Of a stretch of DNA of 64,000 nt, positions 36,591-48,828 are shown piece by piece (positions within the stretch are counted from its first letter, which is position 1; each line of letters starts with the position of its first letter). The stretch spans positions 19,483,316 to 19,547,315 of the forward strand of contig CM031864.1 of the NCBI GenBank assembly GCA_018697195.1, read 5' to 3'. The notes below the pieces were generated by a model. The model was not told the DNA's origin. It did not search any database and was given only the letters and a program-made list of their open reading frames with translations. The translations under genes and the position numbers were made by a program. This DNA comes from Certhia americana (lineage: Eukaryota; Chordata; Aves; Passeriformes; Certhiidae).

Positions 36591-39500
36591 ATGGTTCTTC
36601 ATTTTTGCTCTATGGTTTGCCACGACAATTTTATGGCAGCAGTTTTGGAGATACATTGTAGTTACGCGTTAACAAAAGAGTCCATCATAAAGTTTAAAAT
36701 TAGATTTCCTTCACATACCCCCAACCCAATAACTTTAGTGTATTTATTTATACTAAGAAATTTGCCAATACGTAACACTTATCCTGAGCATATCTGCTTC
36801 TTTGGGTCATCAGATATATGAAATACATTTGATTTATACTATCAGCTTGTGCTCTGGCTCATTTCTGGCCACAGTAGAAGTTCCCCACTATCCCACAGTA
36901 CCCACCCTGACCCCTAAACTTTCCAAAACTGGGAATTGAAATACATAGTCTTTTGTACATGGACAGCTATGAAAACAATTAGCACTTAAAGCTTTTACTT
37001 AAACAGCTGGCCTTGCCTCTGTCCTCACTCAAGAAACATCCTAGAGTAAGAGGAGAATCTGCACCAGTGCTGGGAGAAGTGATACACATAGGAACACAAA
37101 AGAGTTCTATTTAAAAATACATATACAGCAATACACATAAGAATAGACAACTGTGCCCAAGGCTTTTACAGATTCATGCATGTGTGGGCTCTAGTCTAGA
37201 TTCACAGAGCCAACAGAAAAAATAGTTACTTAAAGGTACACACCTCACCCCAAATATTACAAGGGTGGAAAACACTTTTAATGGACACTTCAACCAGAGA
37301 GTCCACTTATTTTACATAGTAAAGGTGGTAAGAAATAACAAATGAGATTAGATCACCCCATTTCATAATGAGTAATTCTTTTTCTAGGGTTGTACTTCAG
37401 CTTTAACTGTTCATTTTCCCCCCTTTCTTGAACATTTTTTCAATATTCAGGGATGTTAGTCTCCATGCATTTATTTTTAATCAGCCCTTGAAGAACATGC
37501 TCTTCATGTCTGGATTCCACATCCAGTCTATTTTTATGTGCTTTTAACACACTCTCCAGAAGAATCTAAATCATGTCATTCGCACTGCACTCACCAGACT
37601 TAGCTGGATAGCTCCCTACTTTAGTAAAAAATCTGTAGTGAGACATGAGACATCTTGTGGTGAATTCTGTTAAGCACAAATTTTATTTTCCCCATTTCTT
37701 TAGCACAGTAATACACATTACCATATATATAAAAATCATAATCCTGGAAACTACATACAGACACCCTCATTGTTAGGATGTATGGCCTGATCCAAAGACA
37801 AAAGTCAACAGCCAGACTGCACTGAGCACAAGACTCAGCTCTTCAGTTCTGTTTAAGTTCATACTTCATAGAAATGCTGGTGGCCTATCTCTTCCAAAAA
37901 TCTGCATTGAGGAAAATCAATCTTTTCTCAGAAATCAGCTGATAAAATACTCCTGCATTTTGATATCACAAACCAGCTTCTGTTTACAGATGTACCAATG
38001 TACCTCAGCTGATCAAGTAAAAGCAGAAATAGCTTTATATTATAATGAACATGATGTTTATTGCCTGCACAGTTGAATATGCAAACATATATTAAATCAA
38101 ACATATAGAAGCATAAGAACACAACCCCCAGTGACTAATGCAACCAGCTAAATATATTCTGCAACCACAGTGATATGCACAACAGAAGAATGGCAGAGAA
38201 AAGCCCAGAACCCACAATTTTTGTTTCAGAAGGCTATTCATACATTAAATTGTCAGCTGAAACTCAGGGAACTGACAGACTTGTTTTGAAGTCAACTTCC
38301 TTGGGAATAGTGCCATCGATGTCCCTCACAGGTTTATCTTGTTCTTTTCATTTGCTACCTAATTTTAAGTGAATTTTCAGCTCAGGAGACACAATGTAGA
38401 GCAGGGCAAAGAGAAACCTTAGACACACTATTTTGCAACATTTTGCACTCATGACCTTTATTACAAAGAGGTATTTCCAGTTCCTGACCAAATTCACTAA
38501 CCTTTGTGCTCACATCACCATTGCTTAATGTATTTTCTAGTTATGAAACATTGCTCTGGCAAATGGCAGTAAAGAAACAGAGCCAACCCAACAAAGCCTT
38601 CTCAACAGGAAGGAAAATAAGAATTGATATCCAATCACCCCACTATTTTTATCTTTCCTGTTTACCTCTTTCATGCTTTATCAGAGTGTCAGCCGCTTGA
38701 AGCCCCATGACTGTTTCACTGTTACATCTCCACACTGCTACACTAATACACTAAACCAGCCCTTTCTGAGAGGAATATTGCATCGGTGTTGGTGGCACAG
38801 CAGTAGGGAAGAGACAGAAGGAATTATAATCTCTACAGATATTTTTAAGAGACGACTAAAAGGACATTTTAAGTGAGAAAGTAAATTGTGTAATGATATG
38901 CTGTGATGTAAGCCCTAAAGCCCAGGACATTCACTGTTAAAATTTATGCTTGTAGGACCATGATAATGCAAGATAGAAATAATTTCCTAGCATCTGGAGC
39001 AGCATCAGCACAGAATCAGAAATGAGGCTCACCCAGGACACTTGCAATATAATTCAAACAACTTAGGCACCAAATTTAAGTTTTTGCTATGGTCTTAGTA
39101 TGTAGTTCACAGAAACAACTCCATTAGGTGACTAAGCTCCACTACATTAGGGCAGGATGAATCATCTGAAAATGTCATTCATTACATTCTAAGAAATGCC
39201 AGCCTTTTATGATACCACTTGTAAAAGTAATGGCACAAGCTTTGATGATTAGCTTAGACTAGCACTCTTCTTTTAAAGGGCTGCAGTGAGATGTCATCAA
39301 ATCTACTCTTAAGTTTCATTTACACATAGATAAACTAGCTCCAAAATAGGAATTATACTTTCCAAGACTCAAACAGGGAGAAAATTGGTTAAATTAGCAG
39401 CAGCAAAAGCATTACTATTGTATTTATATTGCAGTATTATGTAGAGCTGGACCATACTTTTCATAGAAGACAACATTTTGCCCCAGTAAGCTTGGGTACC

Positions 39501-39811
39501 TCATATGATGCAGTGCAAGTAATATGAAAGAGTGAGCAGATGGAGATGAAACAAATGAGGAGGAGGACAAGGCAGCAATGAAATGATTGAGTTTGATTTA
39601 ATGAGCAGCAGTCATGCCACATTAGTTGCCTAGTCAGTATTTACATCAATAATATAATTAATCTTTTTAAAACTGTTTTCTGTATTCAAATTAAGAAGTA
39701 GAGTTCTTCATAGGTTATAACAGAAATTTGGGATACCAGAGGGACACCATGCACCTAAGACCTGTACATTCTCAGAGTTAAAGCCTGTATTAGCATATTT
39801 ACTACTATTTA

Positions 39812-39817
<6 letters not shown>

Positions 39818-39847
<30 letters not shown>

Positions 39848-39850
39848 GAG
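39818..39850. repeat. Poly-A run followed by short (GA)n
   Basis: 26 A followed by gagagag. It could be the tail of a decayed retrotransposed copy, but no recognisable body precedes it. Confidence 0.8.
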
Positions 39851-42763
39851 ACACAGTTTTGTCAGTGTGAAATGAAATAAAATCACTGGTACTTGAAAGC
39901 TCAAATAATAATTACTTGATCTTTCCTAAGATAAATTTAGGAAAAAGCCTACCACTCAGAAAGTTAGCTACAAATTTATTTTCATTGATAGATGCATTTT
40001 TGGTAACTGCAGTGCTATACAAACTGACTGTAAACTTGGCAATCTTCGGCATAATTGGCTCAATAAAAATCATACGACTAGCCTCAGAATATGTAAATAA
40101 GCTACCTCATCTCATTCACCCAGAATTTCTTATAATTTCTTGTAATGAAAGAAAGCCACTACCCAAGGTAATTAAAGATGCCTTGAAAGATTGACATAGC
40201 AAATTACTGCACATTATTTGACATAGCACTAGCCTATTCATGGTGCAGTGTTCGAGTGGGGGAAAAAGAAAAGTATACAGACCTACCCCCTGTGTAGGAC
40301 ACTGCATGTATTTGTACAGCTGATTTTGTACATAATCCAAAAGTAGTTCAGACATTTGAACAATGCCTGAAGCTTTCACAGACCAGTTCAAAAACTCTCT
40401 TTACATATTACTGAATTAATTTCACTCATTTGAATATGAAAGTTTTCTGCTCTGTAGTTTGCCTTCTCCTTTGTACATTTTTATTATAAATAGTGAGACT
40501 AATTAAGATAATTTACTGGCTAAAGATTCTGTACTGCCTTTAAGGGGATACACTGAAAGTAAATGTTTTCCCTCAAGGTACTATGTTGACAGTATAAAAC
40601 TCTCATCAAGCTGAAAGTCCAGAAGTGTGAAGGAAGGGAATGGTGAGCTCATCAAGACCTTTCTGGGGTACCTTATGCTCTCACCCCCAGTTTAGCTGCC
40701 TATAGAAAATGGACCCTAGAAGTCCGCAGTGTTTTACAGATACTGTAGAGACATTGCTCAAGGATCTATGAACAACAGCTGAAGTTACCAGAGAGATGGA
40801 CATAAACTTCTGTTTTAACTGAAGGAGACTTTGTTCATTGCAGGAAAACTTGTGTGAAAAATCAGTCCTTGTCTACTCATAGGCTGGCTGTTTTAGTGGC
40901 CAGGGTTGCTGGTCTCTACCTGAGGAATCCACCCTCTCATTTTTAAGTTCCACACTTTAACAGAATTATGACTGATTTTTAGCTCTGCATACTTGCTATC
41001 ATTGTCTTTTGCTAATTCCATGACTGGAGAATAAAATATTTTGCAATACTAAGGAGGGGAAACGTAAAACCATCTGATAGAGTGTAAAGAAACTAGACTG
41101 TTGCTTTGGCATGGGACTCTGCAGGGAATGGTGAGGTCTTCCTTTCATGTCTAATGATTCTTCAATTCAGTGGCAGTTACAGAGTAAAACTTGCAGAGTT
41201 CCCTCCTTCCTTACAACAGCTTGGCGCCTAGCAGTTGTATCCTGGACAGGGAAGGGATCAAGACTTCACTTACAAGCACAAATATGGACATAAGATTAAG
41301 TTGACCCACTTATTGACTTTCTTTCAGAAGGGAAAGACAAATAGACTAATATAATAAATTATGCACCAAAGTCACAGCACACTCCCAGCTCTGGTTGTAG
41401 TTTAATGTATGCAGCTCATGCTGGCAGGAGTCCCACACTTCCTCTGTAACAGTTTCTGCTGGGTAAGCTCACACACAGTTGTGCCATAGAACTACTTATG
41501 TTCTTACAAATTATACCAGACATTTCTCATTAGCATTACACCTGAAATCCCATTCCTGAGTTGGACATTATCTGTTACTTCATACAATTACAGTGAAAAG
41601 CATAAAAAGAGCAAGCTCAGGATATATAGCTAGTGGTTCAATGGAGAAAAGGAAAAAAAAAAACAAGCCCACAGAATTTACCAAACAGAATTACAAGTCC
41701 ATTACCCATTGCTACCAGGTAATTGTTGAAGAAAACTAAAAATAGAGATGATTATTTTTTTTGATTACTTTGAAAAATTTAAATATTATAAAAACTTAAA
41801 GTCCAGCTCATAATATTCATCAGACCTACTCTTTGGTACCCTCGTGCATCCCTCCGCATTCATGATCCATGGATATACAAGAAATGTGTATCACGTATTT
41901 CATTTGACACAAAGACATTCACAAGACATTCATGTTACATTCATATTTTCACACATGTGCCTCTGAAAAATGCCCTTTCTTTTGTAGCTTGTTCATGAGA
42001 ATGCAGCAAAGACAGAAAACTCAAGAAAGCAGAAAACCCAAGTGACAAAAGTCAGCTACAAACAAAAAATATTTGTAGGTCCGGGGACTGACTGCCTGCC
42101 ATGACTGACACCATCACCAGGACACTAAGGATACACCCCACAGGAATTTCCTGCATTGGTTTGTTTCCTAAAGCCACACTTTCCATGCCCCCTGCAGGAC
42201 AGATACCGCTGCACTTTGAGAAACTCCCACCTTGTGCAGTTATCTCCTCTACACTATTCTTTTTGGCTGCAAGGCTCAGAGCAGGATTAAAAAGACAACC
42301 ATTTTTAAGGCATTAGCATGCTCACACTGAAATTTGTGTTTTTCTCCAAATTACTGGATTCCTATGTAACAATTGCTGCAGGAAGCATTCATTTCCATCA
42401 ATCAGATACTTTCCTCCTATCAAGATATTTCTGTCCTCGGAGATATATTCAAGACTTCATTTACAAGGCTCTGAGGAACCTTTCCAAAAAGTGAGGTCAG
42501 TCCTGCTCTGAACCTAAAATTTCCTCTGGTTCTGTGAATTACATTTGATTTACTCCAATCCAGAGATTTGCTGTCTTTAATCTTAATGGTTACAATCTAT
42601 TCTAATGGTGGTTCATTGAAACTATTGCAATTCATATCTAAAAATAAAATCATATTTTCTCTAAATTGGTTAATTGATACAAATTGAAACTGCCCATCCA
42701 CTCACCTAAAGGTGTAGCAAGAAAGATATCTCTTAACTGTCCTCTTTGCAAAGAGACAATACC

Positions 42764-42802
42764 GTGTGTGTATGTATCTATATATTTATATGTATGTATG
42801 TG
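42764..42802. repeat. TG/TATG microsatellite
   Basis: Interrupted gtgtgtg, tatgta and tatatat units, a simple alternating tract. Confidence 0.75.
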
Positions 42803-45800
42803 CTCCAGTAAGGTACTACATAAAACCTTAGATTATTGGTTAGAGGATTGGTTCTTAAAAAAATAATCTAAGATATTATGCCTTTGACTTAATCATAATT
42901 TCTCATCATAATTACCTTTCAGGCAAAAACTATACTGTCAAGCTGTCCAGCATTAGCAAAGGACTCAGGAAGGCAGCAAGGAATTAACTAAAGAATCAAA
43001 AAGTCACTTCTGAGAGAAGGCAACAGCCCGTGCAACTTTCAGAAGTGAAGCCTGAACTGAAAGTAACAGTTGGAAAACTAAAGAGGCATAATAATAATAA
43101 AATAATACTTTGCAAGATTCTTTGTGGTGACTTGGCACCATGAACTATTATTAACCAAAGTTTTCAAGCTCTGCTGTATTAGCTTACATAAGATTGCTCT
43201 CCTCATTTAAAAATATTCTGTTTAACAAATTGTTAGGCTAAAGGATATGAAAATTATTAGATTAGAGTATGTCTGTCACTGATAAAATAGGGAACACTGT
43301 CAAATTATTATGTAACAAAATGTATGCTTGTTTGGTTAATATACAACTCTTTACTTTGATCACTGCTGCTGAAGATCCTCAGTCAGTGCCTTATTCATCC
43401 AGCTAGCCAGCTTAACTACAGACAACTGACTGTTCTAAAAGAAGGAAGTGGCCAGTGATCATGTAGGAGAAATGACTAGAAAAGGAGAGAAGGGGAACAA
43501 GGAATTTGTGCAAGGGTACATGTGGTAAGTTGGCAAGAACATCACAAGTTGATATTACAGCTTTCTTGTGGGAAAATGCAAGAAGTGGGGGATTCTGGAG
43601 GCTCCTGCCAGAGCAAAAGGATTAAAAGGTAGAAGCTCAACAAGTCATGCAGGCAGCTGGTGATCAATGTGGTGGCAGGACAGTGTGAGGAGAGTTTGAG
43701 TATGCACAGGCTGCTGGCTCTGCACAGGCCTGGCAGGTGATAGAGGGGTAAGAAGGCTGGATCATTGGGACAGAACCAAGGAATATGAAATGTCTTTAGG
43801 ATTCATTTTGGGAAAAGATTAATTGATATCTACCAGAACTAAAATTCATATATCATTTCTGTTATGACTGCCTAGTGACTACTTTTATGCCCTTAAAGGA
43901 TGATGCAGTTTTTACTGCATATTCATATTGCCAGGAACTATCATTTTTAGAGGCATATAAGGCTCATTTCCTTTGAGGTGATTGCCATGTGGTAAAGCTG
44001 TAAATGTGGTACAATGAGCTCTGAAATAGAAAGAGATTAAAATATTATTAGTGTTTGATCTTTCTCCCCTCTCCTATAGAAATTCTGCTGATTTAGAGAA
44101 ATTAAAATCAGTAGGAGACCTGAGAACAGAACATAAGGGCTGCAGAATCCTATTTTCCCTAAGCTGGCACAAAAATTAACCTTTGGGAAATTGAGAGGAC
44201 AGTTGCTAAAAAGATACAACTACCTTAGGACATATAATTTTTATGGCATTAAAGTTTTCTTCATGTAGCAATGACAATATCTAACATGCTGAATACTGCT
44301 TCTTCAGGGGCTAGACAGCATCCAAATTGGATTTAAGCAAACTATTTAGCTTATTAGGCATCCTAATGTCCAGTATTTAATTCCATTAGGAGCAATTAAA
44401 CTTTCAGCTAGCAAAAACAAAAAAAAAAAAGAAAAGTAAACCCATAGAAATGAGAACAATATCAGATTTTTCCCAGCTGACCTTGGCATTAATTACACAG
44501 CCAAAGTCAACAGTAATCCTAGGGAAAGCCAGGTATGATGAATTATGTATTATTATTGTTATTAATTAAACAGTACATATCATCCACACAGGTTTGAATC
44601 ACACACTCCCCAATTTATGTCTCAATTCACAATAACATTGCAACTAGCAGCTCCAGAGACAAGAATAATGTAAATGGGGATGGAGAGCAGATTTTGTCAC
44701 ATAATCTTCCCCAACGATAGAAAAAATCTTGGATGGAGAAATTTTCATTGCTGTTGATACACAATAATTTAATTTTGCACCAGTAACTGAATCTCACTTG
44801 TTTTATGCAATGAATAGATACTTCCACACAATCTTTTCATTTCAGTTTTCAAGAAAAATACCACCAGTGTGGATGTTTTAAAGAACTATAAAGTAATAAA
44901 GCTTATAAACTAATTGCGGTAGTTAAGCTACGCAAGTTCTTAGAAAAGACTTCCACTGTCTAAAAATATCCCTAAGCATACTAAAAACATCCCCCAGAGA
45001 AAGGAAAGTTCAACTATATGTTCATGTTCTATAGGTGCACGACTCACTATGCACTCCCTTCTAGGAGAGCCAGCAGGAAAGGTAAACCACAGTGCATTCA
45101 GTGGGTACCAGGAATTTTCTTCTCCCTGCATTTCTTACAGTCAGGGCTGAAAAAGTCATTACATTACAGAGAAGAGCAAAAAGCCTGAGAACCTCTTCAG
45201 ACTTTGAGACAATTCCAGAAACAATTCATTCATGAATTAGTTTCCATCAGAGAATAGCTGACTTGGATCCTACTGTCCTTGATAATTTCTCTTCTTTGCC
45301 TTTTTGTGCTTTGATCTATTCCATGTAGTAAAGAAGCACTATGAAAAGCAGGGGAAATGGTACCTGCTTCTTGTTAGAGGCTACCACAATCAGTCAGTGC
45401 CACCAGGGGAGGATGAGCAGAGGGGGAGGTGGCTCTTCCTGCATTGCCTGGGGTGACCAAAACAGCTCTTGCACATCTTGGACATTTTGGGACATCTGGG
45501 TCTCTATTACACAAGTGTTAAATAGCCTGCTAAGGTGCTAATGCTTACTAAGGTGTTACTGCTACTTATGAGAGCTAAGCTCAGAAATTGATTGGGAAGA
45601 CCAAAAATAAAGAACATTTATTGAATTACTATGCTTTATCCATTTCAAAGCAGCAGAAGCTTTCCAATGCCTGCCTTGTCAGTAGAAGACATTGAAAACT
45701 TTCATTAGCATAGCTAGTGCTTTTCATCAGCATCAGCTTGTTCTCTCACTTGCATTGCTCTCAGTGAATGATTAATGTTGAAATCCTCTTCTCTTTGAAT

Positions 45801-46626
45801 GTTTATCATCCTGTTAGATATGGCTAGAAGTTTAATTTTTCAGGGCATTGTCAAATAAAATGTGTTGCAGTTCTTAAAAGTTAAGTGCTACACAGATAAC
45901 CAGAGCCTCCCCTGTTTCTAACAGCAGGCTATTCCTTTCTAGCAGTGACAGAACAGATCTGTATTGTGGCACATGTATTTTTCATTGTAAAGCATTTCTA
46001 AAATGAATAGTAGAAAATAGCAACTGAAAAGAATTGTGAGGGAATTACTTCCATGAAAGGTAGTTTCAATCTAAAATGTAGGCTAATCAATATATGGCAA
46101 TAAATTTCACAAAGATCAGAATCTAGTTGGTAAACTTAGCTATGATCACAAAGGAAAAAAAGAATCTACTGGAATGGGAAACTCTCACACGGTTTCCCTC
46201 CATGCTCTTTGACAGACAATTGACACATCAAATTCAGCAGGATTTTAAAAGGATCGGTAATTTTTTTTTCTGTTTGTGGTATGGGGTAAAGAGGACAGTC
46301 AGTCAGTCACAAGAGCTATCTTGTAAGATGATCTCTATAATGTCCTGGACAAATTTAATGACAAAGACTGCCTAAGCAATTCACTTTCTAGTTCAAAATT
46401 CATGTGTTTCTCTAAGCAGATTCTTTGTGCTAGATGTCCTAAGAAATATGCAGGACAGTCAAAAGAATGTTTTCTCTAAGTCAAAATGAGCCAAAGGGCT
46501 ACTTTTAATTGAAGGAGCAACTCAGCAAAGACAGACAAAGTCACTGGAAGCTATGGAGAAGTGTTTTGAGTTATATTTTATTTTTTTTTTCTATTAAATC
46601 TCCATATAACTTAATTCCATCCAAGA

Positions 46627-46662
46627 TTTGTATATATTTGTATATATATATTGTATATATTT
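46627..46662. repeat. TA-rich microsatellite
   Basis: Repeats of tttgtatata in an AT-rich stretch. Confidence 0.75.
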
Positions 46663-47335
46663 GATCCTGTCCTGGTATTTTACATTTATCTAAGGTATTT
46701 AAAGCACTACATTGTTTTGAAATGGCTTTCTTTTTTTACAACATATTTAATAAAACAGCGGAATTTATTTTTAAATTATTGTTATTATTTTTTTACTCTT
46801 TTGGAAGATCTGATTTAATTGTATTTATATTTTCTGTAATTCGTTTCAGGATCTACATTTTGCATTTGAATTGTTTTGTAAAGCTTTAAGGGCTAAATAA
46901 TGGGACAAGATTACAAGATCAACTACATGTAATAGTATTATTAGAAATAATTAGAATTCAATCTGCATAATGTTTCAGAACTGCCCTTTTCATGTGCTGT
47001 TTCATGTTACATTGAAGTAAAAGAAAAATCTTGCTCCCTGCCTAAAGGGAATTACAAGCCTAGGAATAGAAATAATTACACAAATAAATGAACGCCCAAA
47101 AAATACTTAGTAGAAGCAGAAACCATACTTTATTCATCTAAGAGAAGACTCCACTACAGATCTCTAGTGTTTCACTTCAGTGCAATATCTTTAAGGTCCA
47201 TTTAAAAAAAAAAAGAAAATTCCAGATTGAAAGAAAAATATATTTTCAGAGTTACAAATTCAAATATAGGTCATTTGTAAAGTTGATATTTTGAAGGCTG
47301 GCTATTTTGATGGGTTATGTGAAATACTCACTGTT

Positions 47336-47447
47336 GGCTTTCCAGTATCACCACAAATTCACACAACTAGTCTTAGCATCCTATGCTAGAGGCTTTACTG
47401 GCCAGTATTTAAAACTATTGAAGAGCTACTTAGATATTGTAAACAGG

Positions 47448-47477
<30 letters not shown>
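47336..47477. repeat. Poly-A-ended duplicate block, copy 1
   Basis: 142 bp starting ggctttccagtatcaccaca, ending gtaaacagg plus 30 A. It is repeated immediately downstream. Confidence 0.9.
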
Positions 47478-47478
<1 letters not shown>

Positions 47479-47481
<3 letters not shown>

Positions 47482-47584
47482 TTTCAGTATCACAAAATTC
47501 AAACCATAGTCTTAGATCCTATGCTAGAGGGCTTTACGGGACAGTATTTAAAATATTGAAGAGAACGTAGATAGTGTAAACAGG

Positions 47585-47615
<31 letters not shown>
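47479..47615. repeat. Poly-A-ended duplicate block, copy 2
   Basis: 137 bp starting ggctttcagtatcacaaaat, ending gtaaacagg plus 31 A. It differs from copy 1 mostly by missing single bases, plus a few substitutions. Confidence 0.9.
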
Positions 47616-47617
<2 letters not shown>

Positions 47618-48790
47618 AGAAGAAAATGGTAGGATGAGAAAAATTGCACAAGAGATTATAAATTATGACCTTAGGCAGAAAGTAAATCCTTAGAATCCAA
47701 AGGGTAAAGGAGAAACTAAAATTGACCTTCTGTTGTTGAATCAGCTCTAAATTGTCTGAGTCATCTTGATTCTCAGCTATAAAAAAGCTCTCAATTCAGT
47801 GGAGAGTAAACTGCATAAAGAACTCTGCAGAGTGTATATCCAAGGCAGAGAGAAATGTCACTCAGCATCTCCTGAGAAGCATGAAAATAAGATATTGGTA
47901 TATTGCTACAAAACATATCCCCCCAAAAAAAACCCTGAAAAGGACAAAGCCTGTCAGTGTAGTTAAGCACAGTTCATAGCTCTCTATTAAGAATTCAGAA
48001 GTTCCTTGCACATAAACATTAAATTAACATAAATCTTTCACAAGATTTACATATGCGGTTGATGACATATCTGAAGCCCACAGAAATCCATATTCTCATA
48101 GGTACATATATTAAAGCATCTGCCCACTGCCAGAGTCAGTAATAGTGTAATTCTTTCATTCAGAAAAGGTAAGTTTAGAAATTTCTAGAAGTCAATAACA
48201 GGTGAAAAAATTATACCTACTCTAGAGATTCCAGTGAGTATACTTATTGGCACAAGTGGAGAAAAAAGTGAAAGTCAGGGAAAAAAATTATAATATAGTT
48301 TAAATTACTAGATGATAATAATGCACTTAATTATTCTAGTGTGAGTATTCCTAAGCCTAAAATTGCAGAAGTGTTAAAGATCAGCAAAAGTTTGTACCTG
48401 GTGACCCTAAGTTCAAAGTTGAGACTGTTACATTTTGGGCAGTTAAGGCTGATTCCAGCAGGCAGTCAGACAGGTAACTGCCTTGTCCCTAAAAGGCAGA
48501 GAGCTAAACTTGCCTCACACCTGCTACCTGGACACCTGTTTTCAGCATACATGTTAGAAGAACTCACTTATCAACACATGAGTTAAATCATCTCAGAGAA
48601 AAGAGAAATAAATCAGGTTTTGCATAACAACGTACAAGGTAGGAAAAGCTCAGGTTAAAGGGAAATTGAAAAATACCAGACCTTTCGAATCGAAATATTT
48701 GGCCTGTCATAACAGCTGCATGAGTTGGTAGTCCTGGAGAACTTTTAATATTGCATGGCTTTTAGGAGATAAGTCTCAAAATTTAATGCT

Positions 48791-48828
48791 TACATTACAT
48801 TCTGTACATATACATTACATTCTGTAAT
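48791..48828. repeat. Short tandem repeat
   Basis: The unit tacattacattctgta occurs twice in close succession, separated by a few bases. No function is apparent. Confidence 0.65.

Noticed and set aside
39818..39843. Poly-A run as the tail of a processed pseudogene
   Set aside because: No coding-like sequence or target-site duplication could be recognised next to it.
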